NCBI GenBank assembly: GCA_937903155.1
Contig: CALCZU010000051.1
Location: 1 to 13,904 of the forward strand
Length of the DNA: 13,904 nucleotides
Origin: an uncultured Bdellovibrionales bacterium
GTDB lineage: Bacteria > Bdellovibrionota > FAC87 > UBA2466
Direction of reading: 5' to 3'
Shown here: in pieces, positions 1-6,081 of the stretch
Layout: each line of letters opens with the position of its first letter
Numbering within the stretch: position 1 is the first letter of the stretch
The notes under the pieces: model-generated
What the model saw: the letters and a program-made list of their open reading frames with translations, nothing else
Database searches by the model: none
Told to the model about the DNA's origin: nothing
Made by a program: the position numbers and the translations under genes

Positions 1-19
1 TAAAGATTTGAACAGTTTC

Positions 20-1147
20 TTAATGGGATTCACCGCGGGTTTCGGGTTTTTGAGACGCCAACTTTAATGCAGAAACCAGGCTTTCGAAACACGCCTCAAC
101 GCTGTAATTCTTTCGAACATATTCTAATCCTTGAGTTCCCACTCGGGTTCTTAAATTCGGATCTAAAATCAGTTTTTCGAGTTTTTCAATCCACTCTTGT
201 TTATCTTTCGCTAAAAATCCGTTGATTCCATCTTGGATTTCAGTGGAGTTATCACCGACCGGAGAGGCCACGACTGGAACTCCGCCTGCCATATAGATCA
301 TGGTTTTCAAACAGCCGCGCGCTCGACAGGTGTCAAGATCTTGCAGCGGAAATAGTCCGACATCCATTAAAAAAACTTCTTCGATCATCTTGGCTTGATT
401 GTAAGAAGCCACGGTCGAAACCTTAAGGCGCTCGAAAGGGGGAATTCTTCCTGCCGTATCTTTGCCAGTACCCACGAGTCGCAATCGGACGTGAGGATAT
501 TTTTTAGAGATTTCTTCGAGCGCTTCCCAGATATGAAACAGATTATACAGCGTGCCCGGAGATCCTATCCAACCCAAAGTCACAGTTTCTGGGTTCGTTT
601 TCTTCGATCTGTTTTTCGTGTATGCGTCGAAGGCCTCAACTTGCGGAGGATCTGGAAGAATGCTCGATTGAGGATTCATCTGCTTGGAGAATTCCAAATT
701 AAAATAATTATCGGTTGTCACTCGGGTGGCTTGTTGCACGCTTTCTAAAAACGTCGGGACTTGTCGTCCGGGCAGCCAAACCGCGTCTACAAAATCCAAG
801 ACGATAGGAACGCCTTTATCTTTTACCGCTTTCATCAGCTTCGGAGCGGTCACGACTTTTGAAAAGAAGACGACATCATAATTTGTGCAACTCTTTACAA
901 TCCATCGATCGACAAATGCCTCGCGAACTCGAATCGAAACCCGAATCAGAAATCGAAACGGCTCTTTTGATAAAAAGCGAAACGGCTTCGAAGGGTTTTC
1001 GATCCATTTGAGAAGGCGAGAGTGTTTGCGATCAATAAAGTCAGCGTCATATCCTTGAGCACGAAAAAGGTCTTGATAGATATAGCCTCTGACAAATCCG
1101 CTCGGATGCGATTTTCCCACTTGGGTGACAACGAGAATGCGTTTCAT
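20..1147 (-). CDS. GT4-type glycosyltransferase
   Basis: A 375-residue GT-B glycosyltransferase, probably of family GT4 (group 1), transferring a sugar from a nucleotide-sugar donor during surface glycan synthesis in the cytoplasm. The N-terminus MKRILVVTQVGKSHPSGFVRG resembles the first Rossmann strand and Gly-rich loop. The C-terminal half carries GWIGSPGT (192-199), RLVGTG (223-228), DVGLFPL (262-268) and the donor-site block from K281 to about 312, including GGVPVVASPVG and DGINGFL. The usual first Glu of the E-x7-E donor motif aligns with Ile284 (KTMIYMAGG); the later Glu (STEI) is present. A short PFRFL repeat occurs near residues 55-67. Its start lies one base after the stop of the oxygenase gene at 1149-1964, so the two form an operon. 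The sugar and acceptor cannot be told from sequence. Confidence 0.85.
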   Translation of the reverse strand: MKRILVVTQVGKSHPSGFVRGYIYQDLFRAQGYDADFIDRKHSRLLKWIENPSKPFRFLSKEPFRFLIRVSIRVREAFVDRWIVKSCTNYDVVFFSKVVTAPKLMKAVKDKGVPIVLDFVDAVWLPGRQVPTFLESVQQATRVTTDNYFNLEFSKQMNPQSSILPDPPQVEAFDAYTKNRSKKTNPETVTLGWIGSPGTLYNLFHIWEALEEISKKYPHVRLRLVGTGKDTAGRIPPFERLKVSTVASYNQAKMIEEVFLMDVGLFPLQDLDTCRARGCLKTMIYMAGGVPVVASPVGDNSTEIQDGINGFLAKDKQEWIEKLEKLILDPNLRTRVGTQGLEYVRKNYSVEACFESLVSALKLASQKPETRGESH

Positions 1148-1148
1148 A

Positions 1149-1964
1149 CTATGAGTGCGACTCCGACCATTTCTGTCTCAATTTGTATTGCAAATCTAAA
1201 AGAAACGGAGGAACCACTCGATGAAGTAAATACTTCGAAGTTTTTGTATTCCCATGAGCGATGCCGGGTCTTTTTTTATAAATCGTGGTGTGAGGGCCCA
1301 GGACTACTTCTTCTTTGGGTCGTCCATTCGAATAGTAATAAAGTGCAATCGATTTTCGAGATCGGCCAGGTGGACAAGTCAAAGGGTCGGGATGACCGTG
1401 ATAGGAATAATCGGACGTCGAAAAAAGCGCGCAGCGATTAAATTGGGGAAGAATCTTCGTGATACATTGACTCATCTCTCGATTCCAAAACTCAAGATGT
1501 CCGCCATATTCTTCGCGCCAATCTTCATTTAGATAGATCAAAAGATTAATTCTGCGATCGAGTTGGAGTTTTTCGTGCCAGTTAAAATCTGCATGCACCC
1601 CTAAAAACCCTCCGGCACTGATTTGATGGAGACCGCCTCCCCAGTAATAGGGATCGGGAATTAACCCTTCAATTCCAGTCAACGTTTCTAAAAATTTCAA
1701 AAAGGGAGCGCTATTGAGTTCATAAAAAAGCTGTCGAGTCGTTTCTCCCATCTGCGACATTTCGGCTGAAGCCAGTTTGAGAGAATCACTGTGATAATGC
1801 TTTTTCCAGTGGGGCCAAGTCTCCGAAGGAAACTCCGCGAGAATTTTGCGAGCGAGATCCTCAGATAGAAAATTATCGAAGTAAGTATGTGGAAAAGCGG
1901 GAGCTTTGCGGTAGGCGTCTTTGTGCTTTTCAGCGAGATCGTTAAAACGATCAAAATCCAACAT
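1149..1964 (-). CDS. 2-oxoglutarate/Fe(II)-dependent oxygenase (prolyl 4-hydroxylase-like)
   Basis: A 271-residue non-haem iron dioxygenase that would couple 2-oxoglutarate decarboxylation to hydroxylation of an unknown substrate. The iron facial triad is visible: H124-x-D126 in GVHADFNWH and distal H189 in SDYSYHGHPDPL. R203 in RSRKSIALYYY fits the 2-oxoglutarate carboxylate ligand. NLLIYLNEDW and EYGGHLEFW are typical strands of the double-stranded beta-helix core. No signal peptide is seen, so it should be cytoplasmic. The ATG is supported by a strong AGGAG ribosome site 8 bases upstream (minus strand). The gene is first in an operon with the adjacent glycosyltransferase, which suggests modification of a sugar, lipid or peptide in envelope assembly. 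That link is inference from neighbourhood. Confidence 0.85.
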   Translation of the reverse strand: MLDFDRFNDLAEKHKDAYRKAPAFPHTYFDNFLSEDLARKILAEFPSETWPHWKKHYHSDSLKLASAEMSQMGETTRQLFYELNSAPFLKFLETLTGIEGLIPDPYYWGGGLHQISAGGFLGVHADFNWHEKLQLDRRINLLIYLNEDWREEYGGHLEFWNREMSQCITKILPQFNRCALFSTSDYSYHGHPDPLTCPPGRSRKSIALYYYSNGRPKEEVVLGPHTTIYKKRPGIAHGNTKTSKYLLHRVVPPFLLDLQYKLRQKWSESHS

Positions 1965-2186
1965 GCTTCTTTCTCCTTACAATCAAACGGGCCTCCACAG
2001 TAGAACCAAACCGAGAACTCTGCAAGACAGTTTGACCTGGCGGCTCAGCAGAATCGTTAGAAACCACGAGGGTTAGCTATCGTGTTGTTATTCATTAGCT
2101 TTGTAACATGTAAGAACGGGCAGTGTTCGCAAAAAATAGGTGTTGTGCAGAATGTCAAAGCTCTTCTATAAGTTGGGTATCACTCT
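1965..2186. other. Divergent intergenic region
   Basis: The 222 bases between the minus-strand oxygenase operon and the plus-strand TIGR02147 gene. The AGGAG ribosome site for the oxygenase is at its left edge, and a plausible sigma-70 promoter for the rightward gene is at its right edge. I could not find a convincing promoter for the leftward operon. No coding frame here deserves a call. Confidence 0.6.
2143..2172 (+). promoter_or_regulatory. Putative sigma-70 promoter of the TIGR02147 gene
   Basis: TTGTGC (2143-2148) and TATAAG (2167-2172) are separated by 18 bases. The -10 box matches the consensus at 5 of 6 positions, the -35 at only 3 of 6. Transcription would start near 2179, leaving a leader of about 8 bases before the ATG at 2187, where no good Shine-Dalgarno is visible. 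Confidence 0.4.
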
Positions 2187-2999
2187 ATGCAACTGGATGA
2201 GAGAAATTCGAAAGCGGCTACAAGAAATTTGATTTCGGATCCCGTTTCGTTTCTCGAACAAGAATATGCGCGCAGAGTTGCAAAAAACGCACGCTATTCT
2301 TTAAGGGCCTTTGCGAAACATCTCAAGATCAGCAATTCTTTGCTCTCGCTCATTTTTGCAAGGAAACGAAGGGTGAGTTCCGCTGTCTTAAAAAAAATCG
2401 AATTCCAGTTTGCGATCTCACCTGACCAGTTAGCTGTCTTTCAGTGCACGGTGGGTAAAGATTTTACTCCGAATCGCAGTGCCTCTTTTACGAACGGTTT
2501 TCAATCAATCCATATTGATCAGTTTTCATTGCTCGCCGATTGGGAGCACTACGCTATCTTAAGCCTTCTTGAAACCGCGGGCGCAAGTCTCAACCTTGAT
2601 TGGATCGCTCTCAGACTGGGCATTACTTCCGAGCGCGCGAAAGCCGCGATTGCGAGATTAAAGCGTCTGGATCTCATCGCAAAAGTCGACGGAAAGTGGA
2701 AGCAAAGTAGCCGTCCTTTGATTTTAGAAAATAAAGTGGCGACGCTTGCCACCCGGAAACACCAGCGGCAGGTTTTAATCAAAGCAGGTCGTTCGATGAA
2801 AAAAGATTCTTTCGAATCGCGCGATATTTCTTCAACCACCTTTGCCATGAACCCGAAAGATGTTCCATACGCACGAATGAGAATTCGCCAATTCCGAAGA
2901 CAGCTCGTGAAGGAATTAGAGGCTCGAGGGAACGCGGAGGAAGTTTACAATCTCGCGGTTCAAATCTATCCCATCTCGTCCAGTTCAAAATCAAAATAA
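2187..2999 (+). CDS. TIGR02147 family protein, putative transcriptional regulator
   Basis: A 270-residue protein that I recognise as TIGR02147, a lineage-specific family expanded in Bdellovibrio-like bacteria and Fibrobacter with no established biochemical role. Residues about 37-75 (YSLRAFAKHLKISNSLLSLI, then KRRVSSAVLKKIE) look like an N-terminal helix-turn-helix. A middle segment around 117-165 (DWEHYAILSL, LRLGITSERAKAAIARLKRL) resembles a winged helix. The C-terminal hallmark is MNPKDVPYARMRIRQF followed by VYNLAVQIYPIS. No signal peptide or membrane segment is seen, so it is probably a cytosolic DNA-binding protein. It stands alone between a divergent operon and a secreted-protein gene; its targets cannot be read from sequence. 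The ATG at 2187 fits the promoter just upstream. Confidence 0.8.
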   Translation: MQLDERNSKAATRNLISDPVSFLEQEYARRVAKNARYSLRAFAKHLKISNSLLSLIFARKRRVSSAVLKKIEFQFAISPDQLAVFQCTVGKDFTPNRSASFTNGFQSIHIDQFSLLADWEHYAILSLLETAGASLNLDWIALRLGITSERAKAAIARLKRLDLIAKVDGKWKQSSRPLILENKVATLATRKHQRQVLIKAGRSMKKDSFESRDISSTTFAMNPKDVPYARMRIRQFRRQLVKELEARGNAEEVYNLAVQIYPISSSSKSK

Positions 3000-3126
3000 T
3001 CGACGATAAGAGAAACTTGTTTACAAAAATGGAAACGCTTTCGTTTGCCCTCTATTGCTCTCATGTCTCGGAGTTGTTAAAGCCCCCATGAAGCTCTAAC
3101 GGCTTATTAAAACAAAGGAAGTAAAA

Positions 3127-3621
3127 ATGAAAAATCTTATCGTTCTAACGGTTCTAGCCTTGTCGGCTCTCCCAAGTTCAAGTTTTGCCATTCCGTGCGA
3201 TTGGAATGAAATTAAATCCGATAAAGCTCATATCGGAACAAATGGGGAAGAAAAGTTTTTGGCGTGTTTAGATTCGGTTCCTCTCTACCAACAATTTTTG
3301 AAGATGTTGACTGCGGAAGATCTCAAAAAATGTAAGTACACGACAGCCACCACTTCGTTCAAAAGAGTGGAAGGCGAACAGCCAGGTCTTTTCGATTTTG
3401 TGACCCATCTGACGTGCGGCATCCCGCTCAATAAGAATAGCGATCTCGATCCCCAAGCGGTCGATACCGGAAAATTTAAGCAACATCCGGCTCAAGTCTC
3501 TATCGAAGCTCGGTTTCAAGGGACTAACTATGAAGTGAAGAAAAAAGACGCTGAATCGAAGTGGATGCTCCAACTTCGTTTCACGGGGTTTCATTCAAAG
3601 GGTTACGTCATTCCCGAGTAA
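3127..3621 (+). CDS. Small secreted protein of unknown function
   Basis: A 164-residue protein that I do not recognise. It begins with a clear Sec signal peptide: a Lys at position 3, a hydrophobic stretch IVLTVLALSAL, and a probable signal peptidase I site after SSSFA (about residue 21), giving a mature protein of about 143 residues. The mature part has four Cys (about 24, 47, 69 and 97), enough for two disulfides in the periplasm. There is no lipobox and no transmembrane segment. An AAAGGAAG ribosome site lies just ahead of the ATG. It is monocistronic, ending in the terminator at 3653-3683. Confidence 0.75.
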   Translation: MKNLIVLTVLALSALPSSSFAIPCDWNEIKSDKAHIGTNGEEKFLACLDSVPLYQQFLKMLTAEDLKKCKYTTATTSFKRVEGEQPGLFDFVTHLTCGIPLNKNSDLDPQAVDTGKFKQHPAQVSIEARFQGTNYEVKKKDAESKWMLQLRFTGFHSKGYVIPE

Positions 3622-3652
3622 GCTCTCATTGAGGAATCAATTAAACTTGCAG

Positions 3653-3683
3653 AAAAGGCTCTCGTTAACAGGGGAGCCTTTTT
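3653..3683 (+). terminator. Rho-independent terminator after the secreted-protein gene
   Basis: AAAAGGCTC (3653-3661) pairs perfectly over 9 bp with GAGCCTTTT (3674-3682), with two further inner pairs (one a wobble), and the 3' arm merges into a run of five T. It lies 32 bases after the stop at 3621 and separates that transcript from the biosynthetic cluster. Confidence 0.85.
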
Positions 3684-3738
3684 ATTTACCAGCTGTGCCT
3701 AGCGCGGGACCGCGGCTTCGAGAAAGCTCAAAAAACAA

Positions 3739-3767
3739 TTGTCGTTATAAAGGCGGGTTGCTAGGAT
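3739..3767 (+). promoter_or_regulatory. Putative promoter of the carrier-protein gene and cluster
   Basis: TTGTCG (3739-3744) and TAGGAT (3762-3767) are spaced by exactly 17 bases, each 4 of 6 to sigma-70 consensus, with a TGC extended -10 (3759-3761). The predicted start near 3774 leaves a very short leader before the ATG at 3782. It sits between the upstream terminator and the first cluster gene, as a cluster promoter should. Confidence 0.45.
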
Positions 3768-3781
3768 AAGTTTTCAGGTAA

Positions 3782-4051
3782 ATGATGCAAGTACAAGAAA
3801 TAGCAAATCGCGTTAATGAAACGCTGAACCAAGGTTTTGAAATTCCTTTGGAAAATCTCAAACCCGAAGCGAATCTTTTTACCGATCTCAAACTCGACAG
3901 TTTAGATGCGATTGATCTCTTGGTTTATCTCGAAGAAAAAATGAATATCAAAGTGGAAGCCGATGTTTTTAAAGAAGTTCGGACCCTTCAAGATGTTTAC
4001 CAAATGGTTGCCAAACTTTCGGCTCCTGCCTCAGCCGAAGTTCAACACTAA
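3782..4051 (+). CDS. Acyl carrier protein
   Basis: An 89-residue acyl carrier protein that carries the growing chain as a thioester on a 4'-phosphopantetheine arm. The attachment Ser is S40 in TDLKLDSLDAIDLLVYLEE, the classic DSL motif at the start of helix II. Overall length and acidic helices (MNIKVEADVFKEVRTLQDV) fit a free-standing type II ACP. Two ATGs are adjacent (3782 and 3785); the second gives 88 residues and either may be used. It is the only carrier protein in the cluster, whereas E. coli-type aryl polyene loci have two (ApeE and ApeF). Its 3' end overlaps by 21 bases the 3' end of the convergent dehydratase gene. A dedicated phosphopantetheinyl transferase is not seen nearby. Confidence 0.92.
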   Translation: MMQVQEIANRVNETLNQGFEIPLENLKPEANLFTDLKLDSLDAIDLLVYLEEKMNIKVEADVFKEVRTLQDVYQMVAKLSAPASAEVQH

Positions 4052-4399
4052 ATCACACACCTTTTTATTTTCGACTAACCAAACCACTTGCCACTCGTCG
4101 GGTGAGTTCCTCGATATTTCGAGACTCACAGCGTGCTTGGGCTGAACGAGTCCTAGATATTTCGCAGATCGGAGGCCGACCAATGGCCGGCTTTCTTCAC
4201 AATGCACTTTCAGTGCTTCAACCGTCAGATCGATCATTGCGACACCTGGAAGAATGGGATTTTCGGGGAAATGCCCCTCAAAATAGGGAAGTGTGTCTGG
4301 AACCTCAAACTGGGTGACAAATCTTTCGGTTGCATTAAAAGGTTTTTCCCGTACAAACAAGGATAAGGCGCCTAGATCAATCATGATTTCAAATAACAT
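4031..4399 (-). CDS. FabZ/ApeI-like hot-dog 3-hydroxyacyl-ACP dehydratase
   Basis: A 122-residue single hot-dog protein predicted to dehydrate 3-hydroxyacyl-ACP to trans-2-enoyl-ACP. The active-site block YFEGHFPENPILPGVAMID contains catalytic His43 and, 14 residues later, Asp57. That acidic residue is Asp as in FabA and ApeI rather than the Glu of FabZ. It is encoded against the direction of all other cluster genes, convergent with the carrier-protein gene (21-base overlap) and head-to-head with the ketosynthase gene only 24 bases away. I took the ATG at 4399; a TTG at 4402 and an ATG at 4384 are alternatives, and none has a good ribosome site. In E. coli aryl polyene synthesis ApeI works with ApeP; the protein at 9998-10435 is the likely partner here. 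Confidence 0.85.
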   Translation of the reverse strand: MLFEIMIDLGALSLFVREKPFNATERFVTQFEVPDTLPYFEGHFPENPILPGVAMIDLTVEALKVHCEESRPLVGLRSAKYLGLVQPKHAVSLEISRNSPDEWQVVWLVENKKVCDLVLNFG

Positions 4400-4423
4400 C
4401 AAAAAAGCAGAGCTTCAATTCTG

Positions 4424-5473
4424 ATGAAGATTTTGGGATACAGCTGTCTTTCGTCCTGTGGATTAGGTCACGAAGTTTTCTGGAAAAGTCTTTTTGAAGG
4501 CAAAGTGAATCTTGCTCCCGACCGAGTTTTTCGGATTGAAGATTCAGGTTTTCAGTCTTCAAAAGAGAGAATGACGTCTCAACTCATTCAGGTTTTTTCA
4601 CATATCCGCCAGCAAGCGCCAATCGAGTCCCAAGGACTCGGCATCATTTTATCTTCTACCAAAGGGTGTACCGAAGATTTTGTTTCTTCGGGTGCCAAAA
4701 ACGAATCTGATTCTATTTATCCGATTCTTGAATCTTTTTTAGAATCCACTCAACTCAGTCCTTCGAAACTGGCTTGCGTGAGCAATGCGTGTGCTTCTTC
4801 TCACGGGGCTTTCTTTCTCGCAGAGCTCTGGCTTCGCACGTCTCAAGTGAAAAAAGTTTTGGTTTTAGCCATCGATGAAGTGGGACCGTTTATTTTAAAA
4901 GGATTTCAATCGTTAGGCGCGCTTTCAAAAACTTCAGCACGACCTTTTGCTAAAAATCGCGATGGCCTTTCACTCGGAGAAGCGGCAGGGGGAATTCTTT
5001 TATCTCTAGAAGGATCTAGCGATTTTGAAATAGAAAGTGTTTGTATTGAAACTGAAGGGTTCTCGATTACTCGTCCCTCGAACGATGGCAGAAGTCTGGG
5101 ATCTATCGTCGATAAGGTCGTCGGGAATAACGAAATGTCTGCCATTATCGCCCATGGAACTGCGACTCCATTCAATGACAGAACCGAAGATAAAGTCTTT
5201 TCATCTCGTTTTCCGAACGTCCCGATTACGGCGGCGAAATGGTGTGTAGGCCATACTTTAGGCGCGAGTGGTTTAATGGATACGATCGCAGCACTCGGTG
5301 TTTTAAAATTCCAAAGAATTTTTGCAATGGCGAGGACTGAAGAAATCGATCCTGATTTCAAAGCGTTTTATATTCGAGGGGGTTCTCTCGCAATGGAGGT
5401 TGATCGAGTTTTGGTCACTTCTCTCGGCTTTGGTGGGATGCAGGCAGCTTTAGTTATTGGGAGAGCGAAGTGA
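4424..5473 (+). CDS. Beta-ketoacyl-ACP synthase (KAS II / ApeO-like)
   Basis: A 349-residue thiolase-fold condensing enzyme that would extend the ACP-bound chain with malonyl-ACP. The Cys-His-His set is intact: C123 in VSNACASSHGAF, H244 in IAHGTATPFNDRTE, and H277 in CVGHTLGASG, preceded by K272. The Gly-rich C-terminal loop is TSLGFGGMQAAL (332-343). It is shorter than typical FabF (about 410 residues), with an abbreviated region between the N-terminus and the Cys. A weak AGAG lies about 9 bases before the ATG. The stop overlaps the next start by 4 bases (GTGA), coupling it to the ketosynthase-like gene. This resembles ApeO and its chain-length-factor partner ApeC in aryl polyene clusters. 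Confidence 0.88.
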   Translation: MKILGYSCLSSCGLGHEVFWKSLFEGKVNLAPDRVFRIEDSGFQSSKERMTSQLIQVFSHIRQQAPIESQGLGIILSSTKGCTEDFVSSGAKNESDSIYPILESFLESTQLSPSKLACVSNACASSHGAFFLAELWLRTSQVKKVLVLAIDEVGPFILKGFQSLGALSKTSARPFAKNRDGLSLGEAAGGILLSLEGSSDFEIESVCIETEGFSITRPSNDGRSLGSIVDKVVGNNEMSAIIAHGTATPFNDRTEDKVFSSRFPNVPITAAKWCVGHTLGASGLMDTIAALGVLKFQRIFAMARTEEIDPDFKAFYIRGGSLAMEVDRVLVTSLGFGGMQAALVIGRAK

Positions 5474-6081
5474 AGTTGCATCTGTATCAATTCAACTACA
5501 GTTTTCCATTTCAATCCGATCCCGAATGGAGTTCTAAAGTCGATAGGTGGTATCAGCTCGATGCCGAAGCGTATGGATTGACGGAACTTGTTTGGAGAAT
5601 TGAAGAGAAACCGGATCTCATTTTTCTGGCCTCTCAAGAAGCTTCAAATTCGAGCGACCGACTTTTTATCGAATCTGAAATGACTTCGGCGGTAAAGTTT
5701 GCCCACACCTTGCCCAACGTTCGCTGCTCTCCTTTTTTGCAAGCAAAGCAATGGACAATGCCTGTTCTTTGCACTCAGTTTGGTCCCAAAACCTTCAGTA
5801 GTGCGGTAGAGAACGCATTCGGATTTTTAGGAAGCCCCTACCGCAGAATTTTGATCCTAAACGTCTGTCGAAGCCTCCCCAGCAATGAATCCGGGACATC
5901 AAGATATTCGGCCTACGCGCTTCAAATTGATGACGCATCGCAAGGTGGTGGAGAGGAAATTTCGATTGCCGACCTAGGCCATAACGTCTTTAATGGGTCG
6001 GACCAAAAATTCATAGAAAACGTAAGTAAGGTTTTGTGCAAAAAAGAAGCTTTCACATTGATAGAAGCCCCATCTCTCTAG
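5470..6081 (+). CDS. Ketosynthase-like / chain-length-factor-like protein without catalytic Cys
   Basis: A 203-residue protein with only faint similarity to the N-terminal half of condensing enzymes. PDLIFLASQEASNSSDRLF looks like the region ahead of the nucleophilic elbow. LCTQFGPKTFSSAVENAFGF lies where the active-site Cys would be, but I see no VxxACxS motif and no HGT or GHT His motifs. That pattern fits the small Ketoacyl-synt_2/ApeC-type chain-length factors of aryl polyene clusters. The start is GTG, supported by a GGGAG ribosome site 6 bases upstream, with a 4-base overlap with the ketosynthase gene. The 3' end overlaps the lyase gene by 46 bases. Position next to the ketosynthase is the strongest argument; the assignment from sequence alone is moderate. 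Confidence 0.55.
   Translation: MKLHLYQFNYSFPFQSDPEWSSKVDRWYQLDAEAYGLTELVWRIEEKPDLIFLASQEASNSSDRLFIESEMTSAVKFAHTLPNVRCSPFLQAKQWTMPVLCTQFGPKTFSSAVENAFGFLGSPYRRILILNVCRSLPSNESGTSRYSAYALQIDDASQGGGEEISIADLGHNVFNGSDQKFIENVSKVLCKKEAFTLIEAPSL

Noticed and set aside
395..748. Plus-strand open frame opposite the glycosyltransferase gene
   Set aside because: It is antisense to a well-supported glycosyltransferase; its product is rich in Arg/Ser/His with no recognisable motif.
2114..2128. GAAC-N7-GTTC inverted repeat as a LexA/SOS box
   Set aside because: Gram-positive-type SOS boxes need GAAC-N4-GTTC; the spacing here is wrong and no SOS gene is adjacent.
3701..3717. GC-rich palindrome AGCGCGGGACCGCGGCT upstream of the ACP promoter
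   Set aside because: It forms only a short, bulged stem and has no T-run or recognised operator pattern; too little to call a site.
4102..4317. Plus-strand open frame opposite the ApeI-like dehydratase
   Set aside because: The minus-strand frame carries the GHFPxxPxxPGV active site, so the plus frame is a shadow and the gene really is inverted.
4330..4357. Possible promoter (TTGCAT, 16 bases, TACAAA) for the ketosynthase operon inside the dehydratase gene
   Set aside because: It matches consensus only 3 of 6 and 4 of 6 with suboptimal spacing, so it is not distinguishable from chance in AT-rich coding sequence.
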